The notes under the pieces are model-generated. The model made no database searches and was not told where the DNA came from. It was given only the letters and a program-made list of their open reading frames with translations. Made by a program: the position numbers and the translations under genes. A DNA stretch of 61,723 nucleotides from Acidobacteriota bacterium. GTDB lineage: Bacteria; Acidobacteriota; Blastocatellia; Pyrinomonadales; Pyrinomonadaceae. Below, piece by piece: positions 1 through 8,250 of the stretch. Positions within the stretch are counted from its first letter, which is position 1. Each line of letters begins with the position of its first letter. The DNA lies in contig JAHBSH010000003.1 of the NCBI GenBank assembly GCA_019639215.1, forward strand, positions 1-61,723. Reading direction: 5' to 3'.

Positions 1-48
1 AAACAGCTTCGGCTAAAACTGGAGGGACTTCCGATCGAGGTTGCCTAA
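1..48 (+). CDS. 3' end of an unidentified gene, probably the partner sigma factor
   Basis: Frame 1 is open from the window edge to a TAA at 46-48 and gives 15 residues ending LKLEGLPIEVA. The stop lies one base before the ATG of the anti-sigma gene, so the two would be translationally coupled. Genes directly upstream of zinc-finger anti-sigma factors usually encode an ECF sigma factor, but too little is visible to identify this one; the identity is inferred from context only. Confidence 0.4.
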   Translation, partial: KQLRLKLEGLPIEVA

Positions 49-49
49 A

Positions 50-760
50 ATGATGAACAGCAGAGTAGAAAAATTTGACTGCATTAATAAAGAGGAGTTA
101 GTCGCTTATCTCTATAAAGAGATGAGCGGTAGTGAACTTTCTTTTTTTGAAGCCCATCTTGCCGATTGTCAGTCGTGCATAGATGAGTTCGCTGAATTAT
201 CAGCATCGCGTTATGCAGTTTACGAATGGCAGAATGTCGAATTTGCGCCGATGGAAACACCTGTTTTTAGCGTCCCGCGTCCTCAGGTTGTTGCTGTGCA
301 GAAAGCCGGCTGGCTTAGCGGGCTTCGCGAATTACTATCTTTCAGACCTGCCATGGCGGCGGCAGGCTCATTTGCGGCGCTTGTGATCGCCGCATTACTT
401 GGCTACAGCTTTCTTGTAGGATCTGAAAGGGCGAATGACATCGCCGCTGTGGAAAATGGAGAAACCAATACGGCGGAAAGAATAGCTGTTTCCACACCGT
501 CGCGTTCTCAGATGAACGTTCCTGTATCGACAAGAACGGGTGAGGACGTTACTTCCAATGAATCGCCGAGTCGAACTTCTGAACCAGCTTTTGCGTCGTC
601 GCCTGAGCCGCGTCCGACGTATAATCGGCAAACAAAAACAAGGCGCGGTTCATCGTCATCGCAAGCAGCTGTTCCGACCCGCACCTCATATCGGTTGAAT
701 GATCTGGATGACACGTCTGACGACGGATTGAGGCTGGCTGATCTTTTAGATGAAGTTTGA
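50..760 (+). CDS. Zinc-finger anti-sigma factor, single membrane span
   Basis: The N-terminus (about residues 10-55) has the layout of a zf-HC2 anti-sigma domain, with HLADCQSC supplying the H-x3-C-x2-C zinc ligands. A hydrophobic span lies at about residues 103-124, followed by a low-complexity Ser/Thr/Arg-rich region presumably outside the cytoplasm. Such proteins hold an ECF sigma factor at the membrane until a signal arrives. ATG at 50 is preferred over TTG at 41 because it follows the upstream stop almost directly; ATG at 53 is also possible. The gene is followed closely by a Spy-like gene, so an envelope-stress function is a reasonable inference. Confidence 0.75.
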   Translation: MMNSRVEKFDCINKEELVAYLYKEMSGSELSFFEAHLADCQSCIDEFAELSASRYAVYEWQNVEFAPMETPVFSVPRPQVVAVQKAGWLSGLRELLSFRPAMAAAGSFAALVIAALLGYSFLVGSERANDIAAVENGETNTAERIAVSTPSRSQMNVPVSTRTGEDVTSNESPSRTSEPAFASSPEPRPTYNRQTKTRRGSSSSQAAVPTRTSYRLNDLDDTSDDGLRLADLLDEV

Positions 761-780
761 TGAATTTTGAGGACATATAT

Positions 781-1308
781 ATGGATCTGGTTAATAGACT
801 TATCAAGAACAGAATTTTTAGAAACGTTTTTCTGCCGACGATCATAGTCTTTGGCTCTACGGTCATTACTTTTGGCCAACACCATCCGCCAGGACCGCGG
901 ACCGACAATGCGGATAAGCCTAAGGAACCCGGCGTAGTGCGCCAGTTGGGATTATCCCCTGATCAGATCGAACAGTTCCGTGCTGTGAGGAAAGAATGGA
1001 ATGACGCTAGACAACAGGCACAGCGTGCAAATCGTGAGGCCGTCAGACAGCTTGATGTGGCGATCTATGCAGACATTATTGATGATGTTCTGGTAGAACA
1101 GCGTCTGCGAGAAGTACAGGAAACTCAGGCAGAGATGACACGTATCCGTTTTGCTGAGGAAATAGCGATACGCCGTATTCTTACACCTGAACAACTGACC
1201 AGATTTCGCGAGGCTCGGCGACGATTTGTTGCTGACCGCGAGGCAAAGGACAAACAACATAAAGAAAGGCCGCCTATGCCAAAACCTGAACCGCCGCGCC
1301 AGCCATAG
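781..1308 (+). CDS. Spy/CpxP-like periplasmic protein
   Basis: About 175 residues with an N-terminal signal-type hydrophobic segment (VFLPTIIVFGSTVITFGQ) followed by a helical, Arg/Glu/Gln-rich body. Two LSPDQ/LTPEQ-type motifs (GLSPDQIEQF and ILTPEQLTRF) flank the helical core, as in the LTxxQ-motif Spy/CpxP and heavy-metal-sensor families. The C-terminus is Pro/Lys-rich. ATG 781 has a well-placed GAGGA seven bases upstream; an ATG at 760 overlapping the previous stop (TGATG) is an alternative. Its place behind an anti-sigma gene suggests a periplasmic chaperone or stress sensor, which is inferred. Confidence 0.65.
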   Translation: MDLVNRLIKNRIFRNVFLPTIIVFGSTVITFGQHHPPGPRTDNADKPKEPGVVRQLGLSPDQIEQFRAVRKEWNDARQQAQRANREAVRQLDVAIYADIIDDVLVEQRLREVQETQAEMTRIRFAEEIAIRRILTPEQLTRFREARRRFVADREAKDKQHKERPPMPKPEPPRQP

Positions 1309-1339
1309 GTTCTCAGAGATCTGTATATGCTTCACCCGT

Positions 1340-1377
1340 AGAGGCTGACGGCTTAGATGCTGTCGGCCTCTTTATTT
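1340..1377 (+). terminator. Rho-independent terminator after the Spy-like gene
   Basis: Stem AGAGGCTGAC (1340-1349) pairs with GTCGGCCTCT (1362-1371) with one G-U wobble and a 12-base loop, followed by TTTATTT. It closes the anti-sigma/Spy-like unit. Confidence 0.8.
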
Positions 1378-1453
1378 GGTGTTTATGTGCGTTCGTTGTA
1401 ACCTTTATCAAGTGTGATACTTGCGTAGCACGACGTTTCCTTTTGGTTGCCGG

Positions 1454-2224
1454 ATGCATTCCTTACTAAGATTTCTTTCCGAGCTTCAGGATGTGAGCCT
1501 GCTTTTATGGCAGGCATTTCTTAGTCTTTGGAGCAAGCCTCGATATCTAGGCGAGACGATTCGTCAGATGGATTATGTCGGCGTCGGTTCCCTTCCCATT
1601 GTTCTTCTCACGGGCTTTTTCACCGGAGCCGTTCTTCTGCTACAGACCTTCGAGACATTTCAGTATTACAGCATGCAGAACGAATCCGGTCGCCTTGTTG
1701 CGACCAGTCTGATCCGTGAGCTTGGCCCCGTGTTGTCTGCTCTTATGGTTTCCGGCCGCATAGGTTCGGCGATCGCTGCTGAACTCGGTTCGATGGTCGT
1801 ATCACAACAGATAGACGCTATGCGGGCTCTTGGAACAGACCCTATCCGAAAGCTTGTAGTACCGCGAATTGTTGCACTGGTTGTAATGCTACCACTGTTG
1901 ACCGTTGCAGCTGACATTTTTGGATTGATCGGCGGCGGTGTTGTCGCCTCGTTTATGTATAACCAGGAAACCAGCGTTTACACATATTCGGTTAGAACGG
2001 GTATTTCAACGTCGGATCTTTTAGGCGGCATTATCAAACCTATTTTCTTCGGGCTGATCATCGGCAGTATAGCCTGTCACAAGGGTTTGAACACTTCAGG
2101 TGGAACCGTCGGGGTCGGACGGTCTGTCACAAATGCAGTGGTGATTTCATCTATTTGGGTGATCATTTTTGACTTCTTCCTTTCCAAACTGCTGCAATAC
2201 ATCCTCGACATCGGTCGTTTATAG
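1454..2224 (+). CDS. mlaE: MlaE-family ABC transporter permease
   Basis: Integral membrane permease of the MlaE (YrbE) family, the inner-membrane channel of an MCE-type lipid transporter. It has the amphipathic N-terminal helix, several membrane spans and the family core ELGPVLSALMVSGRIGSAIAAELG with MRALGTDP after it. ATG 1454 gives a normal family length of about 256 residues; the frame is open to a TTG at 1421, which would add 11 residues without homologous character. It is followed by the ATPase (20 bases) and the MCE protein (12 bases), so the three form one operon, mlaE-mlaF-mlaD. No mlaB or mlaC is present nearby. Confidence 0.92.
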   Translation: MHSLLRFLSELQDVSLLLWQAFLSLWSKPRYLGETIRQMDYVGVGSLPIVLLTGFFTGAVLLLQTFETFQYYSMQNESGRLVATSLIRELGPVLSALMVSGRIGSAIAAELGSMVVSQQIDAMRALGTDPIRKLVVPRIVALVVMLPLLTVAADIFGLIGGGVVASFMYNQETSVYTYSVRTGISTSDLLGGIIKPIFFGLIIGSIACHKGLNTSGGTVGVGRSVTNAVVISSIWVIIFDFFLSKLLQYILDIGRL

Positions 2225-2244
2225 TTCATATAATCTTGTAAATA

Positions 2245-3150
2245 ATGCTTTCGTTAAACGAGAACGACACATTAGATGAAAATGAGATCGGCGAGGTAGA
2301 ACCGTTGATCGCTGAGATCGACGAGGCGGTCGATGCTCCTGACAGGATGCGTCCGGCTATCGAATTTCGCGATGTTTACCTGTCCTTTGATGACAAGGTC
2401 ATTCTTGATGGCGTTAGTTTCACGGTAAAAAAAGGTCAGACCAAGATAGTTCTAGGTAGAAGCGGAAGCGGAAAATCGACGATCATCCGCATGATACTGG
2501 GTCTGCTCAAGCCGGACGCGGGTCAGATCTTAGTTGACGGAGAGGAAATAACGGGCTATTCAGAGCCTGACATGATGTCTGTTCGTCAAAAGATCGGCAT
2601 GGTGTTCCAGGAAGGTGCGTTGTTTGACTCGCTTCCGGTGTATGATAACGTAGCTTACAGACTTATTGAACAGGGTGTCCCGGAAGATGAGGTCGATATC
2701 GAAGTAAAGCGTATGCTGCGCTTTGTCGATCTTGAGGAAGCGATAGAAAAAATGCCAAGTGAGCTTTCGGGCGGTATGAGGCGGCGTGTTGGTATCGCAA
2801 GGGCTTTGGTCGGTGATCCTCAGATAGTGCTTTTTGATGAGCCGACCGCAGGTCTTGATCCACCAACGGCAAGAACGATCTGTGAACTCGCAATAAAGCT
2901 GCGTGACCTACAGGATGTTTCTTCGATCTTCGTCACGCACGAGATGAACAACTTGCGTTATCTGTCATCAGAATACGCAACTGTAAATGATGAAGGGCAG
3001 GTTGTTTACGAAAAAGAAGGCGAGAAGCTCTGTTTGATAAACACGGAAATTATGATGATCCGTGACGGAGAAATAATATTCAGCGGTAAGGATGAGGAAT
3101 TGCAACGCAATAAGGATCCGTACATAAGGCGGTTCATTCACGGCACTTGA
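2245..3150 (+). CDS. mlaF: MlaF-family ABC transporter ATPase
   Basis: Cytoplasmic ATPase of the MlaEFD lipid transporter. Visible motifs are Walker [10 protein letters not shown] at residues 71-79, the signature LSGGMRRR at 174-181 (the MRRR variant is typical of MlaF), Walker [14 protein letters not shown] at 194-206, and the switch histidine in FVTHEM near 232. The N-terminal 35 residues are an acidic extension not needed for the fold. At 301 residues it is slightly longer than E. coli MlaF. It sits between the permease and the MCE gene. Confidence 0.93.
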   Translation: MLSLNENDTLDENEIGEVEPLIAEIDEAVDAPDRMRPAIEFRDVYLSFDDKVILDGVSFTVKKGQTKIVLGRSGSGKSTIIRMILGLLKPDAGQILVDGEEITGYSEPDMMSVRQKIGMVFQEGALFDSLPVYDNVAYRLIEQGVPEDEVDIEVKRMLRFVDLEEAIEKMPSELSGGMRRRVGIARALVGDPQIVLFDEPTAGLDPPTARTICELAIKLRDLQDVSSIFVTHEMNNLRYLSSEYATVNDEGQVVYEKEGEKLCLINTEIMMIRDGEIIFSGKDEELQRNKDPYIRRFIHGT

Positions 3151-3162
3151 TCTTTTTTAACA

Positions 3163-4368
3163 ATGGCGACAACCAAGAATAAATTGACGTTCAGCCAGCT
3201 ACGGGTCGGGATCTTCGTTCTGTTCGGCCTCCTCGTGCTTGCTTTTCTGATCCTCAATTCCACCGGCGATTTTAATCCTTTTGAAAAGAAACTGCGATTA
3301 AAGGCGAGATTTGTTGCCGCGGACGGTTTGCGCGAAGGTTCGGAAGTACAGTTGGCAGGTGTTCGCATCGGAAAGGTTCGCCAGGTCACTCTTTTAGAGC
3401 CTGGAGCGGCAGAAGACGCCAAGATCGAGGCGACCATGGTCGTTGATCAGGAACTCGGAGGACGTCCGATCTCGGAAAGGATCAGGACCGATTCGACCGC
3501 CCAACTTGTCGCCGTTTCAATCTTGGCAAACGATAAGATCATCAATATCTCTCCGGGAACCGACCAAGGCCTACCTGTAAAAGAAGATCATGTTCTTGAT
3601 TCAAGCGAAGCCATTTCTATAAATCAGCTTACCAAGACCGGAAACGACCTGCTTCAGCAGATAAACAGACTTGCGGTTCCTGCGAACGAAATACTCAACA
3701 AAGCAAACAGAGGCGACGGAACCATAGGACGCATCGTTAATGACGAATCGCTCTATCAAAATCTGGATGCGACGGTCGCTGAAACCAAGCTGACGATGGT
3801 AAAGCTGCAAACAACCATTGAAAAGCTTAACCGCGGCGACGGTTCCGCTGGACAGTTCATTAACAATCCTGAACTTTACAACAATCTGAACCGGACCGTC
3901 GCACAGCTGGAATCGATCTCAACCGATATCAAAGAAGGTCGCGGAACGGCTGGCAAATTTGTCACAGATGACGCTCTTTATAATGAAACCCGTGCTGCGA
4001 TAACCGATCTCCGCACGACCGCGGCCAAGATCAACGCCATCGCTGACGACATGAAATTGATAACCGGTGATCTTGCCGGTGGAAGCGGTTCACTTGGGAA
4101 ATTTCTCAAGGACGAACAGCTTTACGATAATGCACGTGACACTCTGGCACGTTTCAATTCCACGGCAACCCGCATAGAGAATATTCTTTCTGATGCCCAG
4201 GCCGGAAAAGGGACGCTCGGAAAACTTGTCACAGACGAGACACTCTATAACAACATAAATCAGACAGCATCAAATATAAATCAGCTCTCCAGCGAGGGGA
4301 CAAAGCTGATCTACGATTTTCGTCAGAATCCCAGAAAATATCTCCGCATACGTGTTTCTATCTTTTAG
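3163..4368 (+). CDS. mlaD: MlaD/MCE-domain lipid transport protein with repeated C-terminal tail
   Basis: One N-terminal membrane anchor (about residues 15-33) and one MCE domain (about 42-135, including GLREGSEVQLAGVRIGKV) identify the periplasmic lipid-binding subunit of the Mla transporter. The rest, about residues 180-380, is a predicted helical tail with five copies of a G-x-G-(T/S)-x-G-(K/R/Q)-hydrophobic...D-x-x-LY-x-N motif, near residues 183, 224, 259, 307 and 347. The end, DFRQNPRKYL, is typical of long MCE proteins. Such tails form helical barrels or tunnels across the periplasm in related proteins; that role here is inferred. It starts 12 bases after mlaF. Confidence 0.9.
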   Translation: MATTKNKLTFSQLRVGIFVLFGLLVLAFLILNSTGDFNPFEKKLRLKARFVAADGLREGSEVQLAGVRIGKVRQVTLLEPGAAEDAKIEATMVVDQELGGRPISERIRTDSTAQLVAVSILANDKIINISPGTDQGLPVKEDHVLDSSEAISINQLTKTGNDLLQQINRLAVPANEILNKANRGDGTIGRIVNDESLYQNLDATVAETKLTMVKLQTTIEKLNRGDGSAGQFINNPELYNNLNRTVAQLESISTDIKEGRGTAGKFVTDDALYNETRAAITDLRTTAAKINAIADDMKLITGDLAGGSGSLGKFLKDEQLYDNARDTLARFNSTATRIENILSDAQAGKGTLGKLVTDETLYNNINQTASNINQLSSEGTKLIYDFRQNPRKYLRIRVSIF

Positions 4369-4400
4369 AAGTATTCCCCCTTCATTTCGGCTATAACTTC

Positions 4401-4460
4401 TTTACAATTAATCTTAGACTGTATAATATTCAAATATGCATGAAATATGCGTATTTGAAT
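4401..4460 (+). promoter_or_regulatory. Promoter of the arginine operon overlapped by a likely ArgR operator
   Basis: A perfect -10 box TATAAT lies at 4422-4427, with TTTACA at 4401-4406 as a possible -35 (spacing 15, slightly short). Immediately downstream is a long inverted repeat, ATTCAAATATGCAT (4428-4441) and ATGCGTATTTGAAT (4447-4460), matching at 13 of 14 positions around a 5-base spacer. The TTGAAT/ATTCAA ends resemble known ARG boxes. It would cover the start of transcription, so ArgR made from this operon probably represses its own promoter. Binding is inferred. Confidence 0.7.
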
Positions 4461-4476
4461 GGAGGGTAATACACTA

Positions 4477-4896
4477 TTGCAAAAAAATGAACGACAACAG
4501 CATATCCTCAACATCATTTTTGCCGAAGATGTAAGCAGTCAGGATCAGATCGTTGAGATATTGGCGCGTCAGGGCTTTGCAGCTACGCAGGCTAGTGTTT
4601 CCCGAGACCTGGATGAATTGGAGATAACAAAGGTTAATGGGAAATACGTTCGTGTCCCTAAAAGTTTGTCGGTAATGCCCTTTGGTAATGTGTCCATTCA
4701 AACAGCTGGTGAGAATCTCGTCGTCGTAAAATGTGGAGCAGGGCTGGCTTCGGCTCTCGCCGTTAAAATAGACGCAGCAAACCTGGATGGAGTCGTCGGG
4801 ACGATTGCAGGTGACGATACGATATTTATAGCTTGTACGGAAAAGAGTGCGCAAAAGAGAGTGGTAAGCGGATTAAGGGGGTTGTTTGATGTCTAG
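4477..4896 (+). CDS. argR: Arginine repressor ArgR
   Basis: Arginine-responsive transcription factor of the ArgR/AhrC family. It has the winged-helix N-terminal domain (RQQHILNIIFAEDVSSQDQIVEIL...ASVSRDLDELEI) and a C-terminal hexamerisation and arginine-binding domain with GTIAGDDTIFIAC. TTG 4477 is chosen because a strong GGAGGG (4461-4466) sits ten bases upstream; the ATG at 4459 would lie inside the operator and upstream of that ribosome binding site. First gene of argR-argC-argD-argF'-argB; its 3' end overlaps argC by 8 bases. Repression of its own operon is the expected mode. Confidence 0.93.
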   Translation: MQKNERQQHILNIIFAEDVSSQDQIVEILARQGFAATQASVSRDLDELEITKVNGKYVRVPKSLSVMPFGNVSIQTAGENLVVVKCGAGLASALAVKIDAANLDGVVGTIAGDDTIFIACTEKSAQKRVVSGLRGLFDV

Positions 4897-5926
4897 CGAA
4901 AGTGTAAAAAAAGTAGCTATTTTTGGCGGTTCAGGTTACGGCGGAAGTGAATTACTTCGTATCCTGTTATTTCATCCGTATGTAGAGATCGTACTTGTAA
5001 CAGCTAATGAACATGCCGGAAAAGCAGTCGCCGATGTTCACAAAAATCTGAATGGACTGACCGAGCTTAGATTTGAATCAGCTCCGGAGGATCTTTCAGA
5101 ATTAGAGAACGTCGATCTGGCATTTTTTGGCCTTCCGCATGGACAAGCGTTAGATCTTATCCCGCGACTTCCCTCTCATGTAAAAGCGATCGATCTGTCG
5201 GGTGATTTTAGGATCGACGACGCAGAGACATTCAAGAAATTTTATAAGGCGGAACATGCCGGATCAATACAAGGTGAATTCGTCTATGGCCTGACCGAAA
5301 CCAACCGTGAGGCAATAAAGAATGCTCAATATATAGCAAATCCGGGCTGTTTTGCTACTGCAACACTTCTTGCTCTGGCTCCTGCCGTTTCAGCAGGACT
5401 TATCAATGGACGCATTGTCGTTGACGCCAAGACAGGTTCATCAGGTTCCGGAGCAAAGGCCGCTGCAAATACGCACCATCCGCAGAGGATGAATTCATTT
5501 TATGCATATAAGCCTTTCGTGCATCAGCATGTGCCTGAGATAGAGCAGCATCTTCGCAATGTAGGTGAGTTTAATAATGAATTTGTCTTTATGACTCACA
5601 GTCTGCCGGTTTCTCGCGGAATTTTTGCTTCCTGTTATATCGAACTGGCGAAAGCGATGACCTCCGATGAACTTACCCAAATATATAAGGATTTCTATTT
5701 TGAAGATTTCTTCGTTCGCTTTTCAGAGGGTTCGCCGGATATAAATTGGGTCAAGAACACTAACTTTTGCGACATTGCGATTCATACCAACGGGAAAAAT
5801 GCTGTGGTCTTTTCTGCGATCGATAATCTCGTAAAAGGAGCCGCAGGACAAGCAGTTCAAAATATGAATCTTATGTTCGGCGTGGACGAAGAAACAGGCC
5901 TGGTCTTTCCGGGAAGCAATCCGTAA
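4889..5926 (+). CDS. argC: N-acetyl-gamma-glutamyl-phosphate reductase
   Basis: NADPH-dependent reductase of the third arginine step, turning N-acylglutamyl phosphate into the semialdehyde. The N-terminal GGSGYGGSELLRIL is the dinucleotide-binding motif; NPGCFATATLLAL carries the catalytic cysteine, and THHPQRMNSFYAYKPFVHQHVPEIEQ is a conserved family segment. About 345 residues is normal. ATG 4889 follows AGGGGG with good spacing and overlaps the end of argR. Whether the acyl group is acetyl or succinyl cannot be read from this protein. Confidence 0.94.
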   Translation: MSSESVKKVAIFGGSGYGGSELLRILLFHPYVEIVLVTANEHAGKAVADVHKNLNGLTELRFESAPEDLSELENVDLAFFGLPHGQALDLIPRLPSHVKAIDLSGDFRIDDAETFKKFYKAEHAGSIQGEFVYGLTETNREAIKNAQYIANPGCFATATLLALAPAVSAGLINGRIVVDAKTGSSGSGAKAAANTHHPQRMNSFYAYKPFVHQHVPEIEQHLRNVGEFNNEFVFMTHSLPVSRGIFASCYIELAKAMTSDELTQIYKDFYFEDFFVRFSEGSPDINWVKNTNFCDIAIHTNGKNAVVFSAIDNLVKGAAGQAVQNMNLMFGVDEETGLVFPGSNP

Positions 5927-5990
5927 CTGTCGGAACCGCCTGCGTCAGCGGGTGGCCGGAATAGGTATGTGGGAAATTTAACTGAAAACA

Positions 5991-7154
5991 ATGCAATTCT
6001 CTGACATAAAAACACTGGAAGATAATTTTCAGCTCGCGACTTATATAAAAATGGAGATCGCCGTAGAACGCGGCGAAGGCTCATGGGTTTGGACAAGTGA
6101 TGGTGAAAAATATCTCGATCTCTATGGCGGTCATGCGGTCTGTGCAACCGGGCACTCGCATCCGCATGTTGTAAAGGCGATAAAGGACCAGGCAGAAAAA
6201 ATGCTGTTCTATTCGAATCTTGTTTACTCGGAAATTCGTGGCAGGGCTGCAGAAAAATTAGTATCGGTCGCACCTTCCTCACTAACGCAAGCTTTCTTTT
6301 GCAATTCAGGAACTGAGGCAAATGAGAACGCTATGCGTATGGCTCGCATGGTGACGGGCCGCGAAAAGATAGTTTCTTTTTCCGGAGGATTTCACGGACG
6401 AACGGCTGATTCCATTTCGGCAACTTTTCTTGGAAAGTATAGAGAGATCGGCAAGCCAAATGTGCCTCATCACGCCGAAGCCGAGTTCAGCAGTATCGAG
6501 AGCGTAAAAGCGGTCATCGACGATGAAACGGCAGGCGTGATCATCGAGCCGATACAGTCAATGTCCGGCGTTAGAGAAGCGTCTCCTGAATTTTTCGTCG
6601 AGTTAAGACGCATTTGTGATGAAAATGGAGCGGTGCTGATATTTGACGAGGTACAGACCGGAATAGGACGTACAGGAAACTGGTTCTTTGCTGGCAGCGA
6701 TCTTGCCGGAGGAGCCGAACCGGACATCATCACTCTCGCTAAATCTCTCGGCAGCGGAGTTCCTGTCGGGGCGTGTATTGTAAACGAAAGAGTATCCTCA
6801 AAAATAAAATTGAATGACCTCGGTACCACCTTTGGCGGCGGAATGATCGCAATGGCCGCCGTTCTTGCTACGCTAGAAGCGATAGAACAGAATGGAATGA
6901 TCGAAAATGCCAGGGCTGTGGAACAGGCCCTACGCGATGCCGTTCAGGATGCTGAAAATGTAGTTTCAGTGCGCGGAAAAGGCTGCCTTTTAGGCATGGA
7001 GTTTGCCGAGCCTTGTGCGCCGGTCCACGCTAAACTGCTTGAAAATAAGATAATTACAGGAACGTCGAGCGATTCGAAAGTATTGCGGCTGCTTCCGCCG
7101 CTTTGTGTAACAAATAGTGAGATCGACATGTTTACCACACTTTTACGGGACTAA
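5991..7154 (+). CDS. argD: Acetylornithine (or succinylornithine) aminotransferase
   Basis: Class-III PLP aminotransferase that makes N-acylornithine from the semialdehyde. Motifs include CNSGTEANENAMRMAR (phosphate contact), FSGGFHGRT, LIFDEVQTGIGRTG and TLAKSLGSGVPVG with the PLP lysine. The 387-residue length is standard. It lies 64 bases after argC and 26 bases before the transcarbamylase gene. The acyl group is likely the same as that used by the downstream transcarbamylase. Confidence 0.94.
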   Translation: MQFSDIKTLEDNFQLATYIKMEIAVERGEGSWVWTSDGEKYLDLYGGHAVCATGHSHPHVVKAIKDQAEKMLFYSNLVYSEIRGRAAEKLVSVAPSSLTQAFFCNSGTEANENAMRMARMVTGREKIVSFSGGFHGRTADSISATFLGKYREIGKPNVPHHAEAEFSSIESVKAVIDDETAGVIIEPIQSMSGVREASPEFFVELRRICDENGAVLIFDEVQTGIGRTGNWFFAGSDLAGGAEPDIITLAKSLGSGVPVGACIVNERVSSKIKLNDLGTTFGGGMIAMAAVLATLEAIEQNGMIENARAVEQALRDAVQDAENVVSVRGKGCLLGMEFAEPCAPVHAKLLENKIITGTSSDSKVLRLLPPLCVTNSEIDMFTTLLRD

Positions 7155-7180
7155 TAAGCCCTATATGACAGATTAGTCCT

Positions 7181-8176
7181 ATGAATTTTCTGACAACTAA
7201 TAGCTTTGATCGCTCTGAACTTGATGCCTTGATCGGTTCGGCTCTGACCTTTAAGAACGGCAGCGACGTAACAAAACCGCTTACCGGAAAATCGGTCGCG
7301 CTTGTGTTTTTCAACCCTAGTTTGCGGACGCGGGCTTCGATGCAGGTCGGGATATATGAGCTTGGCGGCAATGCCGTGATACTCGAACCGGGCAACACGT
7401 CGTGGACACTGGAGCATCGCGAAGGAGCAGTTATGGACGGCGACAAGACCGAGCATTTGAAGGAATTTGTCCACGTCCTGGAAAGATACGTTTCGGCGAT
7501 AGGCGTGCGGACATTCGCCGAGCTTAAAGATTGGGAAACCGAACGGACCGACCCGGTATTGAATGCTTTTGCAAAATACGCAAGCGTTCCGGTGATCAAT
7601 TTGGAGTCGGCGATGCATCACCCGTGTCAGGCGATGGCGGATATGATGACGATCCGCGAAAACCTCGGCGAAAAGAAAAAGAAAGTTCTGCTGACGTGGG
7701 CATGGCATCCCAAGCCACTGCCAATGGCTGTGCCGAACAGCTTTGCACTCGCCGCGGCACAGTTCGGACATGACATAAGAATTGCTCACCCGAAGGGCTA
7801 CGAACTCGATGATGAATTGATCGATGAGCTCAAAGCACATTCGGGGGATGCGGGCGGCAGTGTCGAATTTACCAACGATGTCGAAAGTGCGTTTGATGAT
7901 GTCGAGGTCGTTTACGCCAAAAGCTGGGGCAGCAAATATCATTACGGCAATGCTAATCAGGAGATTCGTGAACGTGCCGTTTATCGTGATAAATGGATAG
8001 TCGATGAGACAAAAATGGCGAGAACGGATGACGCCTTATTTATGCATTGCCTTCCTGTCCGCAGAAATGTCATTGTCACCGACGGTGTCATAGATTCGCC
8101 GCGTTCGGTCGTTATCGATGAAGCGGAGAACCGGCTTCATTTCCAAAAAGCATTACTAACACGCTTGCTTAAGTGA
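7181..8176 (+). CDS. argF': N-acyl-L-ornithine transcarbamylase (acetyl or succinyl), ArgF'
   Basis: Carbamoyltransferase acting on acylated ornithine rather than free ornithine. Carbamoyl-phosphate motif NPSLRTRAS lies at residues 45-53 and HHPCQA follows in the middle; TWAWHPKPL, VVYAKSWGS and FMHCLPVRRNV are hallmarks of the acetylornithine/succinylornithine group and differ from ordinary ArgF. In VMDGDKTEHL, residue 90 is Thr; the aligned position is Glu92 in the Xanthomonas acetyl enzyme and Pro90 in the Bacteroides succinyl enzyme, the residue known to set specificity. Small replacements of Glu92 favour succinylornithine, so a succinylated pathway is possible here. It lies between argD and argB. 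Confidence 0.9.
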   Translation: MNFLTTNSFDRSELDALIGSALTFKNGSDVTKPLTGKSVALVFFNPSLRTRASMQVGIYELGGNAVILEPGNTSWTLEHREGAVMDGDKTEHLKEFVHVLERYVSAIGVRTFAELKDWETERTDPVLNAFAKYASVPVINLESAMHHPCQAMADMMTIRENLGEKKKKVLLTWAWHPKPLPMAVPNSFALAAAQFGHDIRIAHPKGYELDDELIDELKAHSGDAGGSVEFTNDVESAFDDVEVVYAKSWGSKYHYGNANQEIRERAVYRDKWIVDETKMARTDDALFMHCLPVRRNVIVTDGVIDSPRSVVIDEAENRLHFQKALLTRLLK

Positions 8177-8250
8177 GATGCTGCGGAAAATGCATTATAG
8201 CCAGTTCAAGAGGCCTCAAAATAGAAATTTAATCGACCAGATAAATAATA

